In this document: in pieces, positions 13,031 to 21,266 of the stretch
Layout of the letters: each line of letters starts with the position of its first letter
Position numbering within the stretch: the stretch's first letter is position 1
Source: Pseudomonas sp. AOB-7
Lineage (GTDB): Bacteria; Pseudomonadota; Gammaproteobacteria; Pseudomonadales; Pseudomonadaceae
DNA length: 64,000 nt
Assembly: GCF_003696305.1 (NCBI RefSeq)
Contig: NZ_RFFK01000004.1
Coordinates: 248,001-312,000, forward strand
Direction: 5' to 3'
Made by a program: the position numbers and the translations under genes
The notes under the pieces: generated by a model
What the model saw: the letters and a program-made list of their open reading frames with translations, nothing else
What the model was told of the DNA's origin: nothing
Database searches by the model: none

Positions 13031-13771
13031 ATGTTCGACTATCAAGCCCGCCCCAACCTGCTCAAGGATCGGGTGATCCTGATCACCGGCGCCGGTCGCG
13101 GCATCGGCGCGGCGGCGGCCAAGAGCTTCGCCGCCCATGGCGCCACCGTGCTGCTGCTGGGCAAGACCGAAGCCAACCTCAGCCAGGTCTACGACGAGAT
13201 CGAGGCCGCCGGCCATCCGCAGCCGGTGGTGATTCCCTTCAATCTGGAAACCGCCCTGCCGCACCAGTACGACGAACTGGCGGTGATGATCGAGAACGAA
13301 TTCGGCCGCCTCGACGGCCTGCTGCACAATGCCTCGATCCTCGGCCCGCGCACGCCGCTGGAGCAGCTCTCCGGCGACAACTTCGTGCGCGTGATGCACG
13401 TCAACGTCAACGCCATGTTCATGCTCAGCAGCACCCTGCTGCCGCTGCTCAAGCTGTCGGACGACGCCTCGGTGCTGTTCACCTCCAGCAGCGTCGGGCG
13501 CAAGGGCCGCGCCTACTGGGGCGCCTACGCGGTATCCAAGTTCGCTACCGAGGGCCTGATGCAGGTGATGGCCGACGAACTGGACGGCATCGGCAACGTG
13601 CGCGCCAACAGCGTCAACCCCGGCGCCACCCGCACCGCCATGCGCGCCCAGGCCTATCCGGGCGAGAACCCGGCCAGCCGTCCGCTGCCGGAGGAGATCA
13701 TGCCGGTCTACCTCTACCTGATGGGCCCGGACAGCAGCGGCGTCAACGGCCAGGCCTTCGACGCCCAGTAA
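13031..13771 (+). CDS. yciK: YciK-family short-chain dehydrogenase/reductase
   Basis: Classical SDR of 246 residues. It has the cofactor motif TGAGRGIG near residue 20, the NAG-like motif HNASILG, the catalytic serine in FTSSSVG and the YAVSK catalytic pair. The family resembles E. coli YciK; the physiological substrate is not known. It follows ubiG and mupP on the same strand after a 54-bp gap filled by a palindromic repeat. A hairpin terminator candidate lies about 10 bp after the stop. Confidence 0.88.
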   Translation: MFDYQARPNLLKDRVILITGAGRGIGAAAAKSFAAHGATVLLLGKTEANLSQVYDEIEAAGHPQPVVIPFNLETALPHQYDELAVMIENEFGRLDGLLHNASILGPRTPLEQLSGDNFVRVMHVNVNAMFMLSSTLLPLLKLSDDASVLFTSSSVGRKGRAYWGAYAVSKFATEGLMQVMADELDGIGNVRANSVNPGATRTAMRAQAYPGENPASRPLPEEIMPVYLYLMGPDSSGVNGQAFDAQ

Positions 13772-13782
13772 AGCCAAGGCAG

Positions 13783-13803
13783 ACCCGGCGCCCGCCGCCG
13801 GGT
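13783..13803 (+). terminator. Hairpin after the SDR gene
   Basis: Stem ACCCGGCG / CGCCGGGT with a five-base loop, 11 bp after the stop. No T-tract follows, so termination is uncertain. Confidence 0.4.
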
Positions 13804-13952
13804 TACGCCGCGACAGAAATCCGCCGCCCGCCGGCGCAAGCGGCATCAGATTGCCACCTCCCCGCCGGACAACCGGCAAAAGCCGGCCATTGGCCACCTT
13901 TCACGATACATAAGTGACTGACTTCACAGGGCTTTCACCGCATTTGAACCAG

Positions 13953-13969
13953 CTGGCATGAAATTCGCT
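13953..13969 (+). promoter_or_regulatory. Candidate sigma-54 promoter for the GGDEF gene
   Basis: CTGGCATGAAATTCGCT has GG and GC exactly ten bases apart, as in sigma-54 -24/-12 boxes (TGGCACG-N4-TTGCW), with two mismatches. It ends about 45 bp before the start of the gene at 14014. Confidence 0.4.
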
Positions 13970-14013
13970 CTAACCCTCTCGTCGTCGCTACATCGCGCCA
14001 GAGGATCAGCTCC

Positions 14014-14940
14014 ATGGTTCCCCCCAACCAGACCAACACCATCGATTTCGACGCGGCCAAGCTGCAGCGTCTGGGCTTCACCGGCAACCGCAACCTGCCG
14101 CTCAAGCCCGCCAGCCTGGTCGAGCTGCGCCAGCAGCTGGGCCTGCAGCTGCAGACCAGCCTGGACGCCGAGCGCATCGTCAGCCTGTTCTTCCGCGAAG
14201 TGCAGCGCCTGGTGCCGCTCGATGCCCTGGCCTTCGCCCATCCGACCCACGACCTGCGCCTGGAGCTGGGCGAACGGGCGCCGCACTCGGCCGGCTACCG
14301 CCTGAGCCACGAGGGCGAGTACCTGGGCGAACTGATCTTCCGCCGCAAGCTGCGCTTTGCCGACGACGAACTGGCGCAACTGGAATCGCTGCTGGCCTGC
14401 CTGCTGTTTCCGCTGCGCAACGCCCTGCTCTACCGTACCGCGCTGCAGAACGCGCTGCGCGACCCGCTGACCGACACCGGCAACCGCATCGCCATGGACC
14501 AGGTACTGCAGCGCGAGGTGGACCTGGCCCGGCGCAACCTGCAGCCGCTGTCGCTGCTGATGCTGGATATCGATCACTTCAAGCAGATCAACGACAGCCA
14601 CGGCCACGCCCTCGGCGACGAGGTACTCAAGGCCGTGGCGCAGACCCTGAAGAACCAGCTGCGCAATATCGACATGGTGTTCCGCTACGGCGGCGAGGAG
14701 TTTCTCGTGGTGCTCTCCAACACCTGCCGCGAGGCCGCGGCGCTGGTCGGCGAGCGCTTGCGCTACGCCGTGCTGGAACTGCAGTGCCTGGACGGCGGCC
14801 GGCCGATCGAGGTGTCCATCAGCCTCGGTTGCGCCAGCCTGCTGCCGGGCGAGTCCAGCGAAAGCCTGCTGCGCCGCGCCGACGGCGCCCTGTATATCGC
14901 CAAACGCGAGGGACGCAATCGCCTGACCATGGCGGGATAG
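14014..14940 (+). CDS. Diguanylate cyclase with N-terminal GAF-like sensor region
   Basis: 308 residues. The C-terminal GGDEF domain (from about 145) begins with DPLTDTGNR, has the metal/GTP residues DIDHFKQINDSHGH and an intact active site written GGEEF. An inhibitory RxxD site (RNID) lies five residues before it, so product inhibition by c-di-GMP is expected. The first 140 residues look like a diverged GAF-type cytosolic domain with no membrane segment. It corresponds to the stand-alone GGDEF gene next to rluB in P. aeruginosa. AGAGGAT upstream is the ribosome site. A bidirectional terminator follows the stop. Confidence 0.88.
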   Translation: MVPPNQTNTIDFDAAKLQRLGFTGNRNLPLKPASLVELRQQLGLQLQTSLDAERIVSLFFREVQRLVPLDALAFAHPTHDLRLELGERAPHSAGYRLSHEGEYLGELIFRRKLRFADDELAQLESLLACLLFPLRNALLYRTALQNALRDPLTDTGNRIAMDQVLQREVDLARRNLQPLSLLMLDIDHFKQINDSHGHALGDEVLKAVAQTLKNQLRNIDMVFRYGGEEFLVVLSNTCREAAALVGERLRYAVLELQCLDGGRPIEVSISLGCASLLPGESSESLLRRADGALYIAKREGRNRLTMAG

Positions 14941-14997
14941 AGGCCGCGGCAAGCTGCAGGTTCGTAGCCCCAAGGGTGACAAACACGAATGGCAGGA

Positions 14998-15032
14998 CAA
15001 AAAAAGGGGCCCCATACGGAGGCCCCTTTTTT
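14998..15032. terminator. Bidirectional rho-independent terminator
   Basis: AAAAGGGGCC / GGCCCCTTTT stem flanked by an A-run on the left and a T-run on the right. It can end the GGDEF gene on the plus strand and rluB (stop at 15044) on the minus strand. Confidence 0.9.
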
Positions 15033-15043
15033 CTGGCTGACGC

Positions 15044-16201
15044 TTAGCGCTTGCGGCCGAAGCCCGGACGCTGGCCGTCGCCGGCCGGCGGACGCTTGCT
15101 CGGCGCAGCCGGGCGCGGTTTGCGCGCGGGACGCTCGGCCAGCTCCACCGCCGGGCGCGGCTGGCGTTTCTTCACGTCGCTCGGTCGCTCGGCCACCGGC
15201 GTGCCGCGACCACCCTCGCGACGCTCGCCGCTGTCCTTGCGTGGCGCGCGCTGCGGACGTTGTTCACCGCCCTGCGAACGCGGCGCACGGGCCGGACGGG
15301 CGCCTTCTCCGGCCGCCTCGTCCGCGGCCGGGCGCAGCACGCGCTTGGCCCGCGGGTCCACCGGCTTGGCCGACTTGCGCTGCAGACGATCGAGCTTCTC
15401 GCGCACCTTCTCCTTCATCGCCGGCAGCGCCTGCGGGGTCAGGCCGACCTCGGCGCTGAGGATGTCCACCTCGCGCTGGTCCATCTCGCGCCAGCGGCCC
15501 ATGGTCAGCTCGGAGGTGAGGAATACCGGACCGAAGCGCACCCGCTTCAGGCGACTGACCACCAGCCCCTGGGACTCCCACAGACGACGCACCTCGCGGT
15601 TGCGGCCTTCCATTACCACGCAGTGGTACCAGTGGTTGAAGCCCTCGCCGCCGGGCGCTTCCTTGATGTCGGTGAACTTGGCCGGGCCATCCTCGAGCAT
15701 GACGCCGCGCTTGAGGTTCTCCAGCATCTCCTCGGTGACTTCGCCGCGTACGCGCACGGCGTACTCGCGGTCCATCTGGTAGGAGGGGTGCATCAGGCGG
15801 TTGGCCAGTTCGCCGTCGGTGGTGAACAGCAGCAGGCCGGTGGTGTTGATGTCAAGGCGACCGATATTGATCCAGCGCCCCTCTTTCGGCCGCGGCAGGC
15901 GGTCGAACACGGTAGGCCGGCCTTCCGGGTCATCGCGGGTGCAGATTTCGCCGTCCGGCTTGTTGTAGATCAGCACGCGGCGCACCGAGCCGGCGATCTC
16001 TTCGCGCTTGAGCAGGCGGCCGTCGAGGGCGATGGCGTCATGGCTGTCGACGCGCTGGCCGAGGCTGGCGGTGGCGCCATTGACCTTGACCCGACCTTCG
16101 CCGATCCAGGTCTCGATCTCGCGACGCGAGGCCAGGCCCAGACGAGCCAGGACTTTCTGCAGTTTCTCGCCTGCAGGACGCGGTTGTTCGTGCTCTGTCA
16201 T
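15044..16201 (-). CDS. rluB: 23S rRNA pseudouridine(2605) synthase
   Basis: RsuA-family pseudouridine synthase. The N-terminal S4 RNA-binding domain ([19 protein letters not shown]) is followed by the catalytic domain with the aspartate in [14 protein letters not shown]. It modifies U2605 of 23S rRNA. The last 110 residues are a low-complexity basic tail rich in Arg, Pro and Lys, as in other pseudomonad RluB proteins, perhaps extra RNA contacts. ATG at 16201 is chosen because GGAGG lies eight bases upstream; a GTG at 16210 overlaps that site. Confidence 0.93.
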   Translation of the reverse strand: MTEHEQPRPAGEKLQKVLARLGLASRREIETWIGEGRVKVNGATASLGQRVDSHDAIALDGRLLKREEIAGSVRRVLIYNKPDGEICTRDDPEGRPTVFDRLPRPKEGRWINIGRLDINTTGLLLFTTDGELANRLMHPSYQMDREYAVRVRGEVTEEMLENLKRGVMLEDGPAKFTDIKEAPGGEGFNHWYHCVVMEGRNREVRRLWESQGLVVSRLKRVRFGPVFLTSELTMGRWREMDQREVDILSAEVGLTPQALPAMKEKVREKLDRLQRKSAKPVDPRAKRVLRPAADEAAGEGARPARAPRSQGGEQRPQRAPRKDSGERREGGRGTPVAERPSDVKKRQPRPAVELAERPARKPRPAAPSKRPPAGDGQRPGFGRKR

Positions 16202-16283
16202 CTTGGGCACCTCCCGGTGTAGTAACGGATGATCGAAGGGGCGCGAATCATACGCGCGGCAGGACTCTTAGGGTAGCCGAGAG

Positions 16284-16466
16284 TTACAACTTGCGCCGGC
16301 CGGTCGCCTGCAGCGCCAGCAGGCGCATGTCGGCCTCGGCCAGCAGCACCCGCCGCCCGGCCTTGTCCAGACGCTTCCAGCCCTTGATTTCCTGGCGGCT
16401 GCGACCGCAGCCCAGGCAGATATCCTGCTCGAATTCGCAGACCTTGATGCAGGGACTCTTGCTCAT
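16284..16466 (-). CDS. Small DUF1289 protein
   Basis: A 60-residue protein with the conserved cysteine pattern CIKVC-N7-CLGCGRS and a basic C-terminal half, which defines DUF1289 (YdhL-like). Four cysteines suggest bound metal; the function is unknown. AGGAGAT lies six bases before the ATG. It lies behind rluB on the same strand order, with an 82-bp gap between it and the rluB start. Confidence 0.85.
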   Translation of the reverse strand: MSKSPCIKVCEFEQDICLGCGRSRQEIKGWKRLDKAGRRVLLAEADMRLLALQATGRRKL

Positions 16467-16597
16467 TTGATCTCCTAGATCAGGAAGGATCGGATGCGCC
16501 CAAGCATATAGGCCTGTTGAGCGGTAAAGAGATTGAAGGATTCGATGCCGCCGTTAAATGCACTCAATGCCGTGACCTGGCCGCACGGTGCACTGCT

Positions 16598-16626
16598 TTA
16601 GCAATGCCGGACTGTTCCAATAAAAA
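16598..16626 (+). promoter_or_regulatory. Candidate promoter of the IclR-hutG-gltS cluster
   Basis: TTAGCA, 17-bp spacer, TAAAAA. Two direct repeats, TTCCAATAAA (16615) and TTCCCACTAAA (16637), spaced 22 bp or two helical turns, lie over and just after it and could bind the IclR regulator. Confidence 0.3.
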
Positions 16627-16694
16627 TGCTCAATAATTCCCACTAAATGAGAAGGTAATTTCACCAGACGAAAAAAATCATCAAGGATGTCACC

Positions 16695-17420
16695 ATGCAC
16701 TATCCAAACCCTACCGATCGCCTGCTGCAAATCCTCGTCGCCCTCGGCCAGGCACCCCACGCCCTGTCGGCCAAGGCGCTATCGAGCAGCCTTGGTCAGC
16801 CCTTGAGCAGCACCTACCGGCACCTCAATACGCTGCTGCGCTGGGGGCTGGCCGAGGAACAAGGGCACGGGCGCTACCTGCCGGGTCCGGCCTGCCTGCT
16901 GCTGGCCAAACGCTTCGACCGCGACTCGACCCTGGTCAGCCTGGCCAAACCCGAACTGCGTCGCCTCGCCGAACTGAGCAAGGAAAGCGTTGGCCTGATG
17001 GTGCCAAGCAACGGCCAGGTGATCTGCGTCGAACTGATCGACAGCCCTCAGCCGTTGCGCTGCTGCTACCAGAAAGGCCTGGCCCAGCCGCTACTGCATG
17101 GCGCTTCTGCCAAAGCGCTGCTTGCCCACCTTGCCGCAGCCGAGCGCGACGCTCTGCTCGCCGAGCATGGCCTTGATGAACAGCAACGCGCCGCACTGCT
17201 GGAGGAGCTGGCAGCCATACGCAAGCGTGGCCACGCCTCCAGCCAGGGCGAGATCGACGAAGGCGTATGGGGCGTCAGCGCCGCCCTGATCGACAGCCGC
17301 GGCCGCCTGCACGGGGCCCTGAGCCTAATGGGGCCGAGCAGCCGAGTGCAGCCTAGAGCAGAACAACTGCAACGCTGGACCCAGGAAAGCGCCGCCAGAC
17401 TCAGCGCCCGCCTCGACTAA
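16695..17420 (+). CDS. IclR-family transcriptional regulator
   Basis: A 241-residue regulator. The N-terminal winged helix spans about 5-65 ([24 protein letters not shown]), followed by the IclR effector domain with [14 protein letters not shown] and [14 protein letters not shown]. It is the first gene of a three-gene string with the HutG-like enzyme (16 bp downstream) and GltS, so it most likely controls them and responds to a related metabolite such as glutamate, formimidoylglutamate or a precursor. AAGGA precedes the ATG at normal spacing. Confidence 0.88.
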   Translation: MHYPNPTDRLLQILVALGQAPHALSAKALSSSLGQPLSSTYRHLNTLLRWGLAEEQGHGRYLPGPACLLLAKRFDRDSTLVSLAKPELRRLAELSKESVGLMVPSNGQVICVELIDSPQPLRCCYQKGLAQPLLHGASAKALLAHLAAAERDALLAEHGLDEQQRAALLEELAAIRKRGHASSQGEIDEGVWGVSAALIDSRGRLHGALSLMGPSSRVQPRAEQLQRWTQESAARLSARLD

Positions 17421-17436
17421 CCGACAGGAGCCCACC

Positions 17437-18375
17437 ATGCACGCCCTACTCGATCTGACACCCTGGCAAGGCCGTATCGACGCCGATGAAGGGGAGCGTG
17501 CGCGGCGCTGGCACCAATGGGTTCGCCCCGTGACCAGCGCCCAAGAACCTAGCGCAGTCCTGCTGGGTTTCGCCAGCGATGAGGGCGTACAGCGCAACCA
17601 GGGCCGTGTTGGCGCCTGCGAAGGCCCGCTGGCTCTGCGCCGCGCCCTGAGCAACCTGGCCTGGCATGGCCAGCGGACGCTGTACGATGGCGGCGACGTC
17701 GCCTGCCGCGACGGCGACCTGGAAGGCGCGCAACAGCGCTTCGCTGCAGATATCCAGAACCTGCTCGACGCCGGTCATTTCCCTATCGGCCTGGGTGGCG
17801 GCCATGAAATCGCTTTCGCCAGTTACAACGGCCTTGCCGATCACCTGGCCAGTCAGCAACCCGAGGCGCGCATCGGCATCCTCAACTTCGACGCCCACTT
17901 CGATCTACGCCACGCCGCACTCGCCTCCTCCGGCACGCCATTTAGGCAGATCGCCGAACGCTGCTCCCGTGAAGACCGTCCGTTCAACTACTGCTGCCTG
18001 GGCGTGAGTCGAGCAAACAATACCGCCGCCCTGTTCGATGCGGCCGAACGATTGCAGGTGCGCTACCTGCTCGATCACCAGATGCACACTGGCAACCTGC
18101 CACTGATCGAACGGACGCTCGACGCCTTCCTCGATGAGATCGACCACCTTTATCTGACCCTCTGCCTGGACGTGCTGCCCGCGGCCCAGGCCCCCGGGGT
18201 CAGCGCCCCAGCCGCGCATGGCGTCGAGTTGGCACTGGTTGAGCACCTGTTGCGGCGGATCAAAACGAGCAGCAAGTTGCGCCTGGCCGACATCGCCGAA
18301 CTCAATCCACGCCTCGACATCGACTCCCACACCGCTCGCTGTGCGGCACGCCTGGTGGCGTGCCTGCTCGAGTAA
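17437..18375 (+). CDS. hutG: Formimidoylglutamase-like ureohydrolase
   Basis: Arginase-fold enzyme of 312 residues. Most Mn-binding motifs are clear: GGGHE (H123) and NFDAHFD (D152, H154, D156). The third motif, normally D-x-D, reads CLDVLP, so the first aspartate is a cysteine (C243) and only D245 remains. The closest family I recognise is formimidoylglutamase (EC 3.5.3.8), which releases formamide and glutamate; APGVSAPAA after the motif fits. Glutamate as product agrees with the gltS neighbour. The substituted ligand leaves the exact activity open. AGGAG precedes the ATG. Confidence 0.75.
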   Translation: MHALLDLTPWQGRIDADEGERARRWHQWVRPVTSAQEPSAVLLGFASDEGVQRNQGRVGACEGPLALRRALSNLAWHGQRTLYDGGDVACRDGDLEGAQQRFAADIQNLLDAGHFPIGLGGGHEIAFASYNGLADHLASQQPEARIGILNFDAHFDLRHAALASSGTPFRQIAERCSREDRPFNYCCLGVSRANNTAALFDAAERLQVRYLLDHQMHTGNLPLIERTLDAFLDEIDHLYLTLCLDVLPAAQAPGVSAPAAHGVELALVEHLLRRIKTSSKLRLADIAELNPRLDIDSHTARCAARLVACLLE

Positions 18376-18411
18376 TCAGCAACCCCAGCCACCGTCCCAA
18401 CCTAGAGAACA

Positions 18412-19629
18412 ATGATAATGATCACCCTGAACCTGGACGCCCTGACCACCACGGCGCTTGCCCTGCTCCTTCTTGCCGGCGGCGTCGTGATCAAGCGGCG
18501 CAGCCGCGTACTGACCTTTCTTTGCGTGCCGGCCCCGGTCGTCGCCGGCTTCAGCTTTGCCCTCATCGTGTGGCTGCTGCGCAAGCTCGGAGTACTCGAA
18601 CTGACCCTGGATACCGCCCTGCAAGGCCCGCTGATGGTTGCCTTCTTCACTACCATCGGTCTCGGCGGCAGCCTCGCGCTACTGCGTCATGGCGGCAAGG
18701 CACTGTTCGTCTATCTCGGCGCGTGCTGGGCACTGGCGATCCTGCAGAACCTCGTGGGCGTCGGCGCTGCCGGGCTATTCGACCTGGACCCGTTGCTGGG
18801 CCTGATGGCCGGTGCCGTATCGCTGGAAGGGGGATTCGGCGCCGCTGCTGCCTTCGGCCCGGTGGCTGAAAGCCTGGGCGCTCAGGGCGCAACAACCGCC
18901 GCGCTGGCCGCAGCAACCTTCGGCATGGTTGCCGGCGGTCTGCTTGGCACACCGGTAGCGCGCTGGCTAATCAGCCGCCACCAACTGCGCATCGACAGCC
19001 AGGCCAGCAGCGAGCTGAACCAGCTCGCGCGGGCCGGCCAGGGCAGCCTAGGCCAGCTCGACAGCGCCACCCTGCTGCGCCTGCTGACCTGCATTCTGGT
19101 GATCATGGTGCTCGGTTTTTGGCTCGGTGGCGCACTGGACCAACATCTCGGGGTGGTGCTACCCAGCTACGTGGGCGCCATGTTCGTCGCCATCCTGCTG
19201 CGCAATATCAATGACCGCGCTCGCCTGATTGAACTGCCGGACAACGCCATCAATACCCTCGGCGACGTCAGCCTGGGCTTGTTCCTGACCATGGCGATGA
19301 TGAGCCTGAAATTCTGGGAGTTGGAACAGCTCGGCCTGCCGCTGCTGGGCGTGCTCCTGATCCAGGTGGTAGTCATACTGCTGCTCACCGTGTTCGTGCT
19401 GTTCCGCCTGCTGGGAAAGGACTACGACGCGGCGGTGCTCTGCGCCGGCTTCATGGGCCATGGTCTGGGCGCCACGCCCAATGCAGTGGCGAACATGGGC
19501 GCAGTGTGCGAACACTACAAGGTGTTCTCCTACAAAGCCTTCATCATCGTGCCGCTGTGCGGTGCGGTACTGATCGACATCGTTGCTCTGCCAGCGATCA
19601 CCTGGTTCCTCAACGCCTTCGCGCCGTGA
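18412..19629 (+). CDS. gltS: Sodium/glutamate symporter
   Basis: An integral membrane protein of 405 residues with about ten to twelve hydrophobic segments in two inverted halves. The re-entrant loop motifs of the GltS family appear as LEGGFGAAAAFGP in the first half and GHGLGATPNAVANM in the second. It takes up glutamate with sodium. It follows the HutG-like gene by 36 bp. ATGs at 18412 and 18418 are both possible starts; the weak AGAG upstream does not decide. A strong hairpin lies immediately after the stop. Confidence 0.9.
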   Translation: MIMITLNLDALTTTALALLLLAGGVVIKRRSRVLTFLCVPAPVVAGFSFALIVWLLRKLGVLELTLDTALQGPLMVAFFTTIGLGGSLALLRHGGKALFVYLGACWALAILQNLVGVGAAGLFDLDPLLGLMAGAVSLEGGFGAAAAFGPVAESLGAQGATTAALAAATFGMVAGGLLGTPVARWLISRHQLRIDSQASSELNQLARAGQGSLGQLDSATLLRLLTCILVIMVLGFWLGGALDQHLGVVLPSYVGAMFVAILLRNINDRARLIELPDNAINTLGDVSLGLFLTMAMMSLKFWELEQLGLPLLGVLLIQVVVILLLTVFVLFRLLGKDYDAAVLCAGFMGHGLGATPNAVANMGAVCEHYKVFSYKAFIIVPLCGAVLIDIVALPAITWFLNAFAP

Positions 19630-19635
19630 AAACAC

Positions 19636-19664
19636 CTCGGCGGACGCCTCAAGCGTCCGCCGAG
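19636..19664. terminator. Hairpin shared by gltS and scpB ends
   Basis: Stem CTCGGCGGACGC / GCGTCCGCCGAG, 12 bp, loop CTCAA. The scpB stop codon (19649-19651) is in the loop. No long T-run follows on either side. It probably separates the two converging units. Confidence 0.65.
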
Positions 19665-20443
19665 CCTGGCGACACTTCATCGCTATCCAGTTCGGCGACG
19701 ACCTCTTGCGGCATGTCATTGCGCAGGTCGTCGAAATCGGTCTTCAACCCCTGCTCCATGGTGTCCAGTTCGGCCAGCAGGCTACGGAAGCTGGTTTCCT
19801 CGCGCGGTTCGGCGACTTCGCCGCCTTCCTGCAACGCCAGGTCAGCGCGCGCCTGCAGCCCTGCCGGCACCACGGCGTCGTCGTCCAGGGCCAGCTCGGG
19901 CTCCGGCTCCAGCTCGCGCAGGGCGGCCAGCGGCGGCAGCTCGTCGAGGCTCTTCAGGTTGAAGTGGTCGAGAAAGCCCTTGGTGGTGGCGAACATCGCC
20001 GGGCGCCCGGGCACGTCGCGGTAGCCGACCACGCGAATCCACTCGCGCTCGAGCAGGGTCTTGGTGATGTTGCTGTTGACCGCCACGCCGCGCACGTCCT
20101 CGATCTCGCCGCGGGTGATGGGCTGGCGGTAGGCGATCAGCGCCAAGGTTTCCAGCAGCGCACGCGAGTAGCGCTGCGGACGTTCCTCCCACAGCCGGCC
20201 GACCCAGGGGGCGAAACGCTCGCGTACCTGCAGGCGGTAACCCGAGGCGACCTCCTTGAGCTCGAAGGCGCGCCCCTCGCAGGAATCGCGCAACACCTCC
20301 AGCGCCGCCTTGAACTGCGCCGGCTCCGGTCGCTCGCCCTCCTCGAACAGCTCGTACAAGCGCTCCAGGGACTGCGGCTTGCCGGAAGCCAGCAGAAAGG
20401 CTTCGAGCAACTGGGCCAGTTCGCGGGGGTCGGTCAGGTTCAT
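19649..20443 (-). CDS. scpB: Segregation and condensation protein B
   Basis: The 264-residue ScpB partner of the SMC-ScpAB condensin-like complex. The first 170 residues form two winged-helix domains, with ALLETLALIAYRQPITRGEIE and the VPGRPAMFATT signature. The remaining 90 residues are acidic and poorly conserved, as in other pseudomonads. The start overlaps the scpA stop as ATGA (20440-20443), so the pair is translated together. Confidence 0.95.
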   Translation of the reverse strand: MNLTDPRELAQLLEAFLLASGKPQSLERLYELFEEGERPEPAQFKAALEVLRDSCEGRAFELKEVASGYRLQVRERFAPWVGRLWEERPQRYSRALLETLALIAYRQPITRGEIEDVRGVAVNSNITKTLLEREWIRVVGYRDVPGRPAMFATTKGFLDHFNLKSLDELPPLAALRELEPEPELALDDDAVVPAGLQARADLALQEGGEVAEPREETSFRSLLAELDTMEQGLKTDFDDLRNDMPQEVVAELDSDEVSPGSADA

Positions 20444-21252
20444 TCGGCTCGGGCTCGGACGTGGATGGCGGCGAAGGGCTCATTCTGCACCAGCTCGACC
20501 AGGGATTCCTTGATCAATTCGAGCACCGCCATAAAGGTCACCACCACCCCCAGGCGCCCCTCCTCGGCGGCGAACAGCTCGACGAAGGGCACGAAAGCGC
20601 CGCCCTTGAGGCGTTCGAGCACCTCGCTCATGCGCTCGCGGGTGGACAGCGCCTCGCGGGTGATCTGGTGACTCTCGAACATGTCGGCGCGGTGCAGCAC
20701 CTCGGCCATCGACAGCAGCAGCTCCTCCAGGCTGACCTCCGGTAGCAGCTTGCGCGCCCGCGCCTCGGGGGCGTCCAGGCGCGGCACGACGACGTCGCGG
20801 CCGACCCGCGGCAGCTCGTCGAGGCCCTCGGCGGCGGCCTTGAAGCGCTCGTACTCCTGCAGCCGGCGGATAAGCTCGGCACGTGGATCGTCCTCTTCCT
20901 CCTCGGCCTCGGCCGAGCGCGGCAGCAGCATGCGCGACTTGATCTCGGCGAGCATGGCGGCCATCACCAAGTATTCGGCGGCCAGCTCCAGGCGCACGGT
21001 GTGCATTAGCTCGACGTAGCCCATGTACTGGCGGGTGATTTCCGCCACCGGGATGTCGAGGATGTCGATGTTCTGCTTGCGGATCAGGTACAGCAGCAGG
21101 TCCAGCGGCCCCTCGAAGGCTTCGAGAAACACCTCCAGGGCGTCCGGCGGGATATACAGGTCCAGCGGCAGCTCGGTGACCGCCTCGCCGTAGACCAGGG
21201 CGAACGGCAGTTCCTGCTGCGCGCCGGCCTGGCTGTCGACGGATTCGCTCAT
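20440..21252 (-). CDS. scpA: Segregation and condensation protein A
   Basis: Kleisin subunit of the SMC complex, 270 residues. The N-terminal SMC-binding part includes FEGPLDLLLYLIRKQNIDI and EYLVMAAMLAEIKSRMLLP; the C-terminal winged helix ends near FAAIHVR. Two starts are possible: ATG at 21270 overlapping the trpS stop, and ATG at 21252. I prefer 21252 because AAGGAG lies nine bases upstream of it whereas 21270 has no ribosome site. The order trpS-scpA-scpB is widespread in beta- and gammaproteobacteria. Confidence 0.93.
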   Translation of the reverse strand: MSESVDSQAGAQQELPFALVYGEAVTELPLDLYIPPDALEVFLEAFEGPLDLLLYLIRKQNIDILDIPVAEITRQYMGYVELMHTVRLELAAEYLVMAAMLAEIKSRMLLPRSAEAEEEEDDPRAELIRRLQEYERFKAAAEGLDELPRVGRDVVVPRLDAPEARARKLLPEVSLEELLLSMAEVLHRADMFESHQITREALSTRERMSEVLERLKGGAFVPFVELFAAEEGRLGVVVTFMAVLELIKESLVELVQNEPFAAIHVRARAE

Positions 21253-21266
21253 CGGCTGCGGCTCCT

